From NCBI GenBank assembly GCA_000817105.1, contig JUEP01000002.1, positions 1 through 64,000 of the forward strand: a stretch of 64,000 nt of DNA, given 5' to 3'. Below the pieces are notes generated by a model. That model saw only the letters and a program-made list of their open reading frames with translations, ran no database searches and was not told the origin of the DNA. The stretch comes from a marine actinobacterium MedAcidi-G3. Lineage in GTDB: Bacteria > Actinomycetota > Acidimicrobiia > Acidimicrobiales > Poriferisodalaceae. The stretch's first letter is position 1. Each line of letters begins with the position of its first letter. Made by a program: the position numbers and the translations under genes. Shown piece after piece: positions 26,870-36,195 of the stretch.

Positions 26870-29275
26870 ATGCTGTCGCACTATCGAATTCTCGACTTAA
26901 CAGATGATCGAGGTCACTTTGCTGGCTTTTTGCTCGCGCAATTGGGTGCCGACGTAATTGCAGTTGAACCTCCTGAGGGGCAAAGATCCCGTCTCCTCCC
27001 CCCATTTGCCGGAGGTACTCGCGACAAAGAGTTTTCACTTCAGCACTGGTCCTATAACCGAGGTAAACGGTCTGTGGTTGTTGATGATCAAGAAACACTC
27101 AAAAACCTGGCGGCCACAGCGGACGTGTTGATTGAGTGCGGCGCGTTTGAAGTCGACCTAGATGAACTCAGGAAACTGAACCCATCACTAGTAACAGTTT
27201 CCATGAGTAACTTCGGTAAAGATGGCCCTAAATCCGCCTGGGCCGGAACTGACTTAACTCTTAGCGCAGCTGCCGGGCCAATGTCGCTAAATGGACATCG
27301 AGACAGGTCTCCTGTTCGTATTTCTGCTCCTCAGGTTTGGGTAAACGCTGCGTCCGAAGCCGCTTGTGCCGCTCTTATTGCCTTGACTGAACGGAAAGTG
27401 ACTGGGCTTGGACAGCACGTTGACGTCTCAGCTCAAGAGGCGATGATTTTGACAGCTCAGGGGTGGATGGCTCCATCTTTATGTGACAACCCTCCAGCGC
27501 AAAGAACTGGTGGGGGGTTCGAACTCCTAGGAATGGTTGAGTTTCGCTTTGTCTACGAGTGTGCCGACGGATACGTAACGATCACGTTCCTTCCAGGAGT
27601 CCTCGTTGGATCCTTCACTAACCGACTGCTTGGATGGGTGCGCGATGAGGGGCATCTAGACGAAGATCTCTGCGATATAGATTGGACCGACCTATTGACT
27701 GATCGCCCCTTGGAAGAGGTCGCATCCATAACTGAACAAACCTCTAAGTGTCTAGCGAAGGCACTTCTTCCTTACTCCAAAGATTATTTATTTGCGATGG
27801 CACAGGAAGACAAACTTTTGTTGGTTCCAGTAATCACGCCGTCTGATGTGCTTGATACACCTCATTACGCCGAACGTAAATTTTGGGATGAGGTTGAGAT
27901 GCCTCAGCTAAACAGAAAAGTTAAATTCCCAGGTCCCTGGGCCCATGGCGACACTGTCGGTCTGAAACGCCTCGGAAGACCACCAAAACTAGGTGAACAC
28001 ACTGAGGAAGTATTGAGTGAAGTCCGCGAAATACAAAGTTTCGACGGTGACTTAACACCACCATCGATATCTCCATTTGAGGGATTGACGGTGTTGGACT
28101 TCACGTGGGTCTACGCAGGCCCCTTTGCTACCCGGATGTTGGGTTACTACGGCGCCCGGGTCATTCGAGTCGAATCTCAGACACGACCAGACCAAGTCCG
28201 TACTTCAGGCTTATCTAGGGACCCTGAAGATCCAGAGGGCCAAGAAAATAGTCAGCAGTGGCACTCGATCAACGCCCACAAAGAAAGCTTGCAACTTAAC
28301 CTGAAGGCACCCGAAGCCCGACAGGTCGTCCTAGACCTTGCGGCCAAAAGCGACATCGTTGTGAACGCTTTCTCGGCGGGAGTCCTAGATCGAGTAGGAC
28401 TCAGCCCGGCTGAGTTGTTAGAAGTTAATCCAAGCCTGATTGTTTGCTCCACAACGCTTTTCGGCCAAACCGGACCATTATCGCCAATTCCGGGATTCGG
28501 GAACATGGGCGCAGCGACGGGTGGTTACTACGAGCTAACCGGCTGGGCAGATCGCTTGCCCGCAGGACCCTTTCTGGCATATACGGACGCTACCTCTCCG
28601 CGGCTGACAGCGGCTTTGTTAATGGCTGCCTTAGACCACCGACAGCGCACGGGCAAAGGAATGGTTTTAGATTTTTCTCAAGCCGAAGGTGGCATTCATT
28701 TTCTGACCGAAGCGATACTGGACCAAGAGGTCAACGGATATGCCCAGACGAGAATCGGTAACGCTGATCGATGGATGGCGCCACATTCTGTTTACCAGTG
28801 CGCAAATCTGCAAGACGACAAGTGGGTGGCCATCGCTTGCGAGAATGATGACCAGTGGGTATCTCTGGCTACGACAGTCGGCTGCGTTGATTTAGCTAAC
28901 TTGGGGCTGACTCAACGACAAGAGAGAGAAGAGGAACTGGACGACATTTTGCAAAGTTGGTGTAGCTCAAAAAGCCCGTCTGAGATTATGACCTCACTTC
29001 AAAATGCCGGGGTTCCAGTCCATCAGGTCCAGAACAGTCCAGAAATAGCGTCTGATGACCAGCTGATTCACCGTGATCATTTTGTAGAGGTTCCTCACGC
29101 TGTTTACGAATCGACGTGGGTAGAGCAATATGGCTTCCGTTTCTCCAGGAGCGATGGAACACCTAACCGGAGCGGACCTCTTTGGGGCGAACATACCTTC
29201 GAAATTCTCAATGACCTTTTGGGCTACGACGGCGATGAGATAGCAGACCTGGTTATCGCTGGCGTTCTCGAATAG
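26870..29275 (+). CDS. double-domain family III CoA-transferase (CaiB/BaiF), copy B
   Basis: This is a paralog of the protein at 21930 with the same two-domain order, about 801 aa. The start at ATG 26870 (MLSHYRILDL) aligns with the start of copy A; an ATG at 26849 would add seven residues. The catalytic aspartates are D185 (QHVDVSAQE) and D601 (VLDFSQAEG), so both halves look active. Both copies share GTDLT motifs before the N-terminal aspartate and a GxFGxTGPLSPIPGFG-type loop in the C-terminal half. The SDR and D-2-hydroxyacid dehydrogenase genes follow in the same direction. Confidence 0.9.
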   Translation: MLSHYRILDLTDDRGHFAGFLLAQLGADVIAVEPPEGQRSRLLPPFAGGTRDKEFSLQHWSYNRGKRSVVVDDQETLKNLAATADVLIECGAFEVDLDELRKLNPSLVTVSMSNFGKDGPKSAWAGTDLTLSAAAGPMSLNGHRDRSPVRISAPQVWVNAASEAACAALIALTERKVTGLGQHVDVSAQEAMILTAQGWMAPSLCDNPPAQRTGGGFELLGMVEFRFVYECADGYVTITFLPGVLVGSFTNRLLGWVRDEGHLDEDLCDIDWTDLLTDRPLEEVASITEQTSKCLAKALLPYSKDYLFAMAQEDKLLLVPVITPSDVLDTPHYAERKFWDEVEMPQLNRKVKFPGPWAHGDTVGLKRLGRPPKLGEHTEEVLSEVREIQSFDGDLTPPSISPFEGLTVLDFTWVYAGPFATRMLGYYGARVIRVESQTRPDQVRTSGLSRDPEDPEGQENSQQWHSINAHKESLQLNLKAPEARQVVLDLAAKSDIVVNAFSAGVLDRVGLSPAELLEVNPSLIVCSTTLFGQTGPLSPIPGFGNMGAATGGYYELTGWADRLPAGPFLAYTDATSPRLTAALLMAALDHRQRTGKGMVLDFSQAEGGIHFLTEAILDQEVNGYAQTRIGNADRWMAPHSVYQCANLQDDKWVAIACENDDQWVSLATTVGCVDLANLGLTQRQEREEELDDILQSWCSSKSPSEIMTSLQNAGVPVHQVQNSPEIASDDQLIHRDHFVEVPHAVYESTWVEQYGFRFSRSDGTPNRSGPLWGEHTFEILNDLLGYDGDEIADLVIAGVLE

Positions 29276-29454
29276 TTGCTCTTCCAAAGGGCTCGCAAAT
29301 TTTCGGGTCAGTGATTTACATTTTTGCCTTAGAACTCACACACAATGACCATCAGGCCCAATTTCACGGACCGTTAGATTTTCTAATACGAGCGTTCGGC
29401 AAGCAGCGTCTAGCTTGAGTATCTAGTCTGTGGCGAAATATTTGGAGGGTTCTA

Positions 29455-30279
29455 ATGACTGGACGTATGACTGACAAAGTAACGATCGTTACCGGAGGAG
29501 CGTCCGGTATCGGGAAATCTTGTTGTCTTCGCTTCGCCGAAGAAGGTGCTCAAATCGTAGTCGCCGACATAAATCTTGACCGAGCGGCGGCTGTAGTCAG
29601 CGAGATCCACCAAGCCGGCGGGCAAGCCAGTGCAGTGGCTGTAGATACTTCAATTCCAGAAGAAGTGGATGCGATGGCCAACACTGCAGTTGAGGTTTTT
29701 GGTCGAGTCGACGCGTGTATTGCTGCAGCAGGTATCTCCCATGCGGGATACGTAAGCCGTGAGCCAGACCAGCAAGCAAACCAAGACCGCCATGACCGGC
29801 AAGACATGCTCTTGATCGAAAAATCTTTAGCCAACTGGCAACGCGTTATTGACGTCAACCTGACCGGAGTTATGTTGACTAATCAGTCCGTAGCCAAACA
29901 TATGGTCGCGTCAGGCGGCGGATCCATCGTGAACATTGCATCGGTGGCGGGGAGAACTGCCCTTATGGGTGCCTCTGATTACTGCGTATCAAAAGCTGGA
30001 GTATGGATGCTTACTAAATGTGGCGCCATTGAACTCGCTCGTCATGGGATTCGAGTGAACGCCGTAGGGCCCGGTTATATAAGAACCTCAATGAGTGGGG
30101 CCGCGACCAGTAACGAAAAGTGGGTGGACGAAAGAATAAAAGAAACACCGTTGCGTCGCCTCGGAGAGCCTTCTGACATCGCTAATGCGTGCTTATACCT
30201 TTGCAGCGAAGAAGCAAGTTTCGTGACAGGAGAGATCATTTTCCCTGACGGCGGCCTCATCGCTGACAGCCGAGCATAA
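29455..30279 (+). CDS. short-chain dehydrogenase/reductase (SDR)
   Basis: This NAD(P)-dependent alcohol or ketone oxidoreductase has 274 aa. The cofactor loop TGGASGIG is at residues 13-20, and the catalytic tetrad includes the S-Y-K of SDYCVSKAG (Y176, K180) with an NVN-type asparagine near 138. An insertion of about 20 polar residues (PDQQANQDRHDRQD) follows the NNAG-equivalent region (AAAGISHAGY) and is unusual. GGAGGG-type ribosome binding sequence at 29444-29449 supports the ATG at 29455. It stands 179 bp after CoA-transferase B and probably oxidises a hydroxylated intermediate (inference). Confidence 0.9.
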   Translation: MTGRMTDKVTIVTGGASGIGKSCCLRFAEEGAQIVVADINLDRAAAVVSEIHQAGGQASAVAVDTSIPEEVDAMANTAVEVFGRVDACIAAAGISHAGYVSREPDQQANQDRHDRQDMLLIEKSLANWQRVIDVNLTGVMLTNQSVAKHMVASGGGSIVNIASVAGRTALMGASDYCVSKAGVWMLTKCGAIELARHGIRVNAVGPGYIRTSMSGAATSNEKWVDERIKETPLRRLGEPSDIANACLYLCSEEASFVTGEIIFPDGGLIADSRA

Positions 30280-30334
30280 GTTGAACTAATGCTGGATATC
30301 TATCGACCGTCTTTCGCCGTCTATCTTCTTTCCC

Positions 30335-31252
30335 ATGATAAAAGTTGCTGTTGAGCCGGATTGTTGGCGGCGTGAGGCGTTGGTGGAGGCAGTCGAGGTT
30401 GCCGGGGGCGCTGTCGCAGCTCCTGGTTCCGCAGAGGCGTTAGTCTGGGCAGAACCAGCTCGGGCCGATCTGTTACCGCAGATGCTTAATGACAATCCGA
30501 AAATTGATTGGGTGCAACTGCCATACGCTGGGATAGAACCCTTTCTCGAAATGTTGCGGTCGCGACCGAGCCTCACTTGGACCTGCGGCAAAGGTGTTTA
30601 CGCCGCGCCGGTCGCCGAACACGCGTTGGCATTAGCGCTGGCAGGTTTGCGGGGAGTTGCTTCCTATGCAAACGCAAAAAGTTGGTCGGAGCCAATAGGC
30701 AAAAACCTCTTCGGCGCCAACATTACGATTCTCGGCGGCGGAGGAATTACCGAACACCTAATCCCTCTACTAAAACCTTTCGACTGCAAAATCACTGTGG
30801 TCCGAAATCAGCTCAAAGCGGTGCAAGACGCTACAGAGGTGGTGGCTAGCCAGGATTTACATTCAGTTCTTCCGTCAACCGACCTGCTCGTTCTGGCCCT
30901 AGCTCTTACACCTGAGACTGAAGGGATCATAGGCGCCACAGAACTAACCCTATTACCCGATGACGCCTGGATAATCAATGTCGCTCGTGGCGGACATCTA
31001 GTTACAGAGGACCTTGTTAAAGCTCTTCGAGAGGGTTCGATTGGAGGGGCTGCTTTGGACGTAACGGACCCGGAGCCGTTACCAGATGGGCATCCGCTTT
31101 GGTCATTCGACAATTGCCTTATCACTCCTCACATTGGCAACACTCCGGAGATGGGACTTCCACTTCTGGCTCAGCGTGTTACTGCCAACGTCCGGAGACG
31201 TGTGTCAGGTGCAGACCTCATTGGTCTGGTAGACGTCGATCGTGGTTATTAG
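30335..31252 (+). CDS. D-isomer-specific 2-hydroxyacid dehydrogenase
   Basis: It interconverts a 2-hydroxy acid and a 2-keto acid with NAD(P). The 305-aa protein has the nucleotide loop ILGGGGITEHL near residues 128-138. The catalytic arginine lies in NVARGGHLV near 210-218, the glutamate in TDPEPLPDGHPLW near 239-251 and the histidine in ITPHIGN near 259-265. The true substrate is unknown. It follows the SDR by 55 bp and ends 7 bp before the convergent pheT. A 2-hydroxyacid step fits the alpha-hydroxylation expected of PhyH enzymes (inference). Confidence 0.9.
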   Translation: MIKVAVEPDCWRREALVEAVEVAGGAVAAPGSAEALVWAEPARADLLPQMLNDNPKIDWVQLPYAGIEPFLEMLRSRPSLTWTCGKGVYAAPVAEHALALALAGLRGVASYANAKSWSEPIGKNLFGANITILGGGGITEHLIPLLKPFDCKITVVRNQLKAVQDATEVVASQDLHSVLPSTDLLVLALALTPETEGIIGATELTLLPDDAWIINVARGGHLVTEDLVKALREGSIGGAALDVTDPEPLPDGHPLWSFDNCLITPHIGNTPEMGLPLLAQRVTANVRRRVSGADLIGLVDVDRGY

Positions 31253-31259
31253 TCGTTCT

Positions 31260-33638
31260 TCAGGATCGAAGAGTCGCTTTGTGGGAAGTCTCTACTGCTT
31301 GAATGCAGCGTTGTCGGACACCCCCTACTTCTTCGTCCGTTAGTGTCCGATCTTTCGCCTGGAGCTTGAGCGAAAAAGCGAGAGACCGCGACCCCTGAGC
31401 CATCTGGTCACTTCGGAACACGTCGAATAGCTGCAATCCCTGAAGTTCATCGCCCGCCGCTCTTCTCAGGGTTTGCTCAACAGCCGATGCCTGCACCTCT
31501 TCATCAACTACAAACGCAAGGTCTACATCACTTGAGGGAAAAGTCGAAACCGGTTGGTATGCCACTCCAGAGCCGGCGATAGCAGCTTCAATGAGCCCAT
31601 CAAGTCTCAAGTCAAGCCAAGCACATCTATCTTCTATTTCGAAGCGCTCTAAGATCACTGGGTCGATTTCTCCTACGGATCCGATCTCTTCTTCACCGAT
31701 ACATATTCGAGCTCCACGGGTGGGGTGAAGTCCTGGAAGATCATCAGCATTTATCAAAGTGAGTTCGACCTTGAGACCATCCCCTAGTTCGCGAAGTAAG
31801 CCGACGGCATGAGCTGCGTCACTATCCGTTAACAGCGCTGCCAACTGTTCAGACTCATCGGGCAATGAAGACGTGGGATCATCCGACGCCAGGAAAATAG
31901 CACCCGTCTCGAACAGCCGAAGTCCCGTATTTCGATGCGAATAGTTGTAGGCAGCAGACGTCAGCAGACCAGGAAGAAGTGAAGGCCTCAGAACTGATTC
32001 TTCGACCGCCAAGGGATTTAGCAGTTGCACCGGATTTGCGACTGACAGCCCTGCCTTGGAAACGTCGCCGGGGGCGAGAAAAGGATTAGGCATCGCCTCG
32101 ACCAGTCCGCTCCCAATCATGATCTGTCGTATCATCCTGCGCATCTTTTGTTGAGCCGTTAGACGACCAGCATCAGGAGATCGTGGAACTCTGGTTCCAA
32201 GAGAGCTGTATCCGTAGTGACGCGCTACTTCTTCTGCGATATCAGTTTCGGTTTCAGTATCCGGCCGAAAGGACGGAACAGTGACGAGTTGGATGTCCTC
32301 CTCGTCGGTGGTTTCAACATCAAAACCGATGGGCAATAACAACTCTCGGATTTCCGCAGATGTAAATTCTCGCCCGAGCAACAAGCTTATTCGTGATGTT
32401 CTGACCGAAACCGGTCCAGTTTCTTGCAGGGCCCCATGGACATCGAGAACCTCTCCTACTATCTCAATTTCCCCTGACGAAATTTCGCTTAGCAAAAAAC
32501 AGAAGCGTTCCACCGCGTTTACATTTAGTCGCCAATCAGTTCCTCGTTCGAATCGAGCTGACGCTTCCGATCTGAGTCCAAGGCGTTGCGAGGTTCTTGC
32601 AATCGATTCAGATTCCCAACTAGCTAACTCAAGCAACACCGCTTCCGTGGATTCGGAAATCTCGGTACTCGCGCCTCCCATAACTCCGGCTATACCGATT
32701 GGTGCACTCTCTTCGTTAACAATTATTCCGTCCCCAGACAGCAAAGTTCGCTCTTGGTCATCGAGGGTGGATATCTTTTCTCCGTCAGTTGCCCGCCGCA
32801 CACCGATGTGTCCATTAGGGACCAAAGATAGATCGTACGTGTGGTTCGGGGTTCCGAGTTCGAGCATCACATAATTGGAGACGTCTACCACCGAATTGAT
32901 CGGACGCATTCCTAGGAGTGTTAATCGCATCTGCATCCACAACGGTGATTTTTCTACGGTGACACCTCGAATGACTCTTGCAGTGAAACGTGGGCAAAGC
33001 TCTTCGTCCTCAACGTGAATGCTCACAAGGTCAGCTTCTCGTGCCTCAACGACCGGAACGGACCAATCTGGGATCTCAAATGGAACGTTGAGTCGGGCGG
33101 CTAAATCACGGGCCACGCCTGCCACAGACATAGCATCAGGCCTATTCGGGTTTATTTCTAAATCCCACAAAACATCGCCTACGAGCCCTAGTTGCTCCAT
33201 CAAAGAAGCGCCGACTTGCAGTTCTTGAGGAAGAATCATTATTCCGTCGTGGTCTGCGCCTAAATGCAGCTCAGCGGCAGAACAGCACATTCCGTTCGAT
33301 AGTTCACCGCGCATTTTTCGCTGCGCTATTTCCATGCCATCGGGCATAACTGTTCCAATAGTCGCGAACGGAATCAGGTCGCCTTCTGACATGTTGAACG
33401 CACCACAGCAAACCTGCACCGGATTACCTGGCTCAACTTCAACATCAACCAGCTGAATTCTGTCTGCCTCAGGGTGCGGCCTGAGGCTGGCGACTCGTGC
33501 AACTACGACCCCCTTAAGGGGGTTGAGGGGCCGTGTCTCTTCAACAGCCATACCTAAATCGCTCATGTGGTCAGCTAACTCATATGGGTCACCCTCTATC
33601 GGGGCAAACTCACGTAACCAAGAAAGGAGGACTTTCAT
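31260..33638 (-). CDS. pheT: phenylalanyl-tRNA synthetase beta subunit
   Basis: PheT is the large subunit of the alpha2-beta2 enzyme that charges tRNA-Phe. The 792-aa length fits the bacterial form. It starts with the EMAP-type tRNA-binding domain (about residues 40-150, VCCGAFNM). B3/B4 editing follows (SVVDVSNYVMLELG near 240), then B5 (FRPDTETETDIAEEVARHYGY near 450), and the C-terminal ferredoxin-like anticodon-binding domain (VSTFPSSDVDLAFVVDEE near 700). It is 12 bp downstream of pheS. Confidence 0.97.
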   Translation of the reverse strand: MKVLLSWLREFAPIEGDPYELADHMSDLGMAVEETRPLNPLKGVVVARVASLRPHPEADRIQLVDVEVEPGNPVQVCCGAFNMSEGDLIPFATIGTVMPDGMEIAQRKMRGELSNGMCCSAAELHLGADHDGIMILPQELQVGASLMEQLGLVGDVLWDLEINPNRPDAMSVAGVARDLAARLNVPFEIPDWSVPVVEAREADLVSIHVEDEELCPRFTARVIRGVTVEKSPLWMQMRLTLLGMRPINSVVDVSNYVMLELGTPNHTYDLSLVPNGHIGVRRATDGEKISTLDDQERTLLSGDGIIVNEESAPIGIAGVMGGASTEISESTEAVLLELASWESESIARTSQRLGLRSEASARFERGTDWRLNVNAVERFCFLLSEISSGEIEIVGEVLDVHGALQETGPVSVRTSRISLLLGREFTSAEIRELLLPIGFDVETTDEEDIQLVTVPSFRPDTETETDIAEEVARHYGYSSLGTRVPRSPDAGRLTAQQKMRRMIRQIMIGSGLVEAMPNPFLAPGDVSKAGLSVANPVQLLNPLAVEESVLRPSLLPGLLTSAAYNYSHRNTGLRLFETGAIFLASDDPTSSLPDESEQLAALLTDSDAAHAVGLLRELGDGLKVELTLINADDLPGLHPTRGARICIGEEEIGSVGEIDPVILERFEIEDRCAWLDLRLDGLIEAAIAGSGVAYQPVSTFPSSDVDLAFVVDEEVQASAVEQTLRRAAGDELQGLQLFDVFRSDQMAQGSRSLAFSLKLQAKDRTLTDEEVGGVRQRCIQAVETSHKATLRS

Positions 33639-33650
33639 TCTGAGTCTCGC

Positions 33651-34721
33651 TTAGAACTGTTCGAGAAATCGAACATCGTTGGTGTACATATCTCGCAAGT
33701 CTTTGATTCCGTGTCGCATTAGCGCTAATCGATCTATACCGAAACCAAAAGCAAACCCTGTCCACTCTTCGCTGTCGATCCCACAGTTAGATAAAACATT
33801 CGGGTGCACCATTCCACATCCCCCAAGCTCAATCCATCCAGTGCGTTGACAGGTTTGACATCCCTCGCCTTCGCAGATGACACAGGTGATGTCAAACTCT
33901 GCGCTCGGTTCGGTAAACGGGAAATAAGAAGGTCGTAATCGACTTCGAATCGCTCCTCCGAAATAGGCTGCCGTAAATTCGTTGAGGGTTCCGGCAAGGT
34001 CGGTGAGACTAATGCCGCGATCAATTACCAGGCCCTCTATCTGATGAAACACAGGCATGTGACTGGCGTCTGCGGTGTCTCTGCGAAATACACGTCCCGG
34101 GCAAACGGTGTAGATCGGAGGCGGGTTTGATTCCATGACTCGAATTTGAACTGGCGAAGTGTGAGTTCGGAGCAAAATGTTTGTGGCTTCACCGCCTTCT
34201 CCATCTCCTATCTCTGTCCGCTCACCTAGATCTAAGTAAAGAGTGTCGAACATCGACCTTGCAGGATGTGCCGCAGGTAGGTTCAAGGCCTCGAAGTTAT
34301 ACCAATCGGTTTCGGCCTGAGGCCCTTCTGAGACCGTAAAACCCATGCCAACAAAAACATCTTCTAGGCGCTCCATGGTCTGCGTAACCAAGTGAAGCCG
34401 ACCTCTCATGCTCTTCTCTAGTGACTCTGTAAGGTCAAGTCGCTCCGTCTCAAGCTGCTCTCTGCGGCTCTCAGCTATAAATCGCTCTTTCACCATCGCG
34501 TGGGCTTGACGCACATCGGCTTGAGCCTGGTTCAAGGCTTGACCAACAGCGGCTTTTTCAGCTGCATCGACTTCGCCCATCAACCGCTTAAGCCCTCCGA
34601 GCGTCGATTTCTTTCCAAACAGCACTGGCTCGAGTGCCGTAAGGCTTTCCATGTCATCTACCTGTTCAATTTCGCCAATTGCTGAAGCTCGGGCTTGGGT
34701 GATCTGCTCATAAACGCTCAC
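33651..34721 (-). CDS. pheS: phenylalanyl-tRNA synthetase alpha subunit
   Basis: This catalytic class II subunit of PheRS has about 356 aa from GTG 34721 (VSVYEQITQARA). The frame is open to 34763 with a TTG codon, but that extension is not family-like; neither start has a good ribosome binding site. Motif 2 is RVFRRDTADASHMPVFHQ and motif 3 is GFAFGFGIDRLALMR. The cysteine pairs of CVICEGEGCQTCQ look like the zinc-knuckle insertion of many bacterial PheS proteins. It lies 57 bp after the rRNA methyltransferase gene and just before pheT. Confidence 0.95.
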   Translation of the reverse strand: MSVYEQITQARASAIGEIEQVDDMESLTALEPVLFGKKSTLGGLKRLMGEVDAAEKAAVGQALNQAQADVRQAHAMVKERFIAESRREQLETERLDLTESLEKSMRGRLHLVTQTMERLEDVFVGMGFTVSEGPQAETDWYNFEALNLPAAHPARSMFDTLYLDLGERTEIGDGEGGEATNILLRTHTSPVQIRVMESNPPPIYTVCPGRVFRRDTADASHMPVFHQIEGLVIDRGISLTDLAGTLNEFTAAYFGGAIRSRLRPSYFPFTEPSAEFDITCVICEGEGCQTCQRTGWIELGGCGMVHPNVLSNCGIDSEEWTGFAFGFGIDRLALMRHGIKDLRDMYTNDVRFLEQF

Positions 34722-34778
34722 ACCAGGAAGGATACGACCAGTGGGGCGATTACAAGAAGTCAATAAGCGAATGAGTTG

Positions 34779-35516
34779 TCAATCATTATCTATAGCTTGC
34801 ATCTGGTACATGACCAGGCCCCCTGCCACGGCGACGTTCAAAGACTCAACATGCTGACCCATAGGGATAGCCACTAGAAGGTTGGCATGTTTCAAAGCAT
34901 CTTCCGACACTCCCTCAGCTTCGCTACCCAACAACAAAGTCATATGGTCTTTGACTTCGAGGGACCTAAAGTCTATTTCTCCTCTAGAGTCCGCAGCGAC
35001 TACCAGGTGACCTGCTCGTACCAGGGCACCGATAACCGAGTCGAGTTCCATATTTCTAGCGAATTGCATAGAAAATATGGTCCCAGCGCTGGCTCTGATC
35101 GAACGGGGGCTCAGCAGGTCAGCCGTCCCGGGTGATGCGATGACAGCTTCAAACCCCGCAGCTGCAGCGGTTCGAACGATCGCGCCTACATTGCCTGGAT
35201 CTTGGACCGAGTCGACAACTACCACCCGTCGAGAGGCGGAAATTATTGGCGCTTCAGCATCATGAACTTCTGCAACGGCTAACAATCCTTGAGGCGAACC
35301 ACTCTCCGCTATTTGGTCGAGTACATCGCTGTCGACTTGATGGATCGTCATACCCTCTTTTAGAAGCGTCTCAGCTACTTCACTTTGGTCAGGGCGATGA
35401 AATATTTCTCTCAAATCGGCACCGAAATCTATGGCCGTCTGAATAGCTCGAGGTCCTTCAATAACCGCCTGATGTTCGGCGTCGCGGTAACGCCGATCCT
35501 TAACCAAACGCCTCAA
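34779..35516 (-). CDS. TrmH/SpoU-family RNA 2'-O-methyltransferase
   Basis: The enzyme would methylate a ribose in rRNA or tRNA with SAM. The 245-aa protein has an N-terminal L30e-like substrate-binding part, then the SPOUT knot domain with motif 1 NVGAIVRTAAAAGF near residues 118-131, motif 2 LLLGSEAEGVSED near 198-210 and motif 3 IPMGQHVESLNVAVAGGL near 221-238. The exact target is not predictable. It is placed between rplT and pheS, a conserved position in many bacteria. Confidence 0.92.
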   Translation of the reverse strand: MRRLVKDRRYRDAEHQAVIEGPRAIQTAIDFGADLREIFHRPDQSEVAETLLKEGMTIHQVDSDVLDQIAESGSPQGLLAVAEVHDAEAPIISASRRVVVVDSVQDPGNVGAIVRTAAAAGFEAVIASPGTADLLSPRSIRASAGTIFSMQFARNMELDSVIGALVRAGHLVVAADSRGEIDFRSLEVKDHMTLLLGSEAEGVSEDALKHANLLVAIPMGQHVESLNVAVAGGLVMYQMQAIDND

Positions 35517-35548
35517 TCGGCTCAGCCTTGACGACTGAGAGGATAGAT

Positions 35549-35911
35549 TCAGCTTGCTTGCCGAGCTGATTCAGCTTTTTCTACAAGCTTGCTGAACGCC
35601 GCTGGGTCATTGACAGCCATGTCCGACAATATTTTTCTGTCAACTTGGATTCCGGCAGCGTTTAAGCCATTGACCAACTTGCTATAGCTAGTTCCGTTTT
35701 GACGAGCTGCAGCATTAATGCGCTGAATCCAGAGTCGACGAAACTCGCCTTTACGAGCCCGTCGGTCTCGGAAGGCGTAGTTGCCACTGTGCATTACTTG
35801 TTCGTTCGCCGCTCGGTACGAGCGACTCTTATTACCGTAATAACCCTTTGCTTGCTCTAAGGTCGCTTTGCGACTCTTTCGGCCAGCGACAGAACGCTTT
35901 ACTCGTGCCAC
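35549..35911 (-). CDS. rplT: 50S ribosomal protein L20
   Basis: This 120-aa, very basic protein has the L20 pattern [20 protein letters not shown] at the N-terminus and [19 protein letters not shown] in the middle. It is an early assembly protein of the 50S subunit, and in some bacteria it represses its own operon by binding the infC-rpmI leader. It lies 27 bp after rpmI in the infC-rpmI-rplT order. Confidence 0.97.
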   Translation of the reverse strand: MARVKRSVAGRKSRKATLEQAKGYYGNKSRSYRAANEQVMHSGNYAFRDRRARKGEFRRLWIQRINAAARQNGTSYSKLVNGLNAAGIQVDRKILSDMAVNDPAAFSKLVEKAESARQAS

Positions 35912-35938
35912 TTTGACATCTCCTCTAACGAATCGCTT

Positions 35939-36133
35939 TTATTTACCGAGCATCTTGTTGATGCGTGGACGGTCGGCCTTGCTTATCTCGCCTTCAGTAG
36001 CGAGCCGACGCTTTCTCTTGGATGACTTCTTTTCTAAAATGTGGTTTCGACCCTGCTTACGTCGGACCAGTTTTCCGGAACCGCTGGTTTTAAACCTTTT
36101 CTTGGCTCCGCTATGTGTCTTCATTTTTGGCAT
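35939..36133 (-). CDS. rpmI: 50S ribosomal protein L35
   Basis: This 64-aa basic protein begins [20 protein letters not shown] and ends RINKMLGK, the standard L35 layout. It is part of the 50S subunit. It sits 62 bp after infC and 27 bp before rplT. Confidence 0.97.
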   Translation of the reverse strand: MPKMKTHSGAKKRFKTSGSGKLVRRKQGRNHILEKKSSKRKRRLATEGEISKADRPRINKMLGK

Positions 36134-36195
36134 GACATTTCCTTATTCAAGGTTTCGATAGAGGGGGATCCTGAATCCAAAAGACTCCCTAACCT

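Noticed and set aside
34721-34763. A TTG start 14 codons upstream for pheS.
   Set aside because: The extension is unlike PheS and has no ribosome binding site; GTG 34721 is closer to the family N-terminus, though its own site is weak too.
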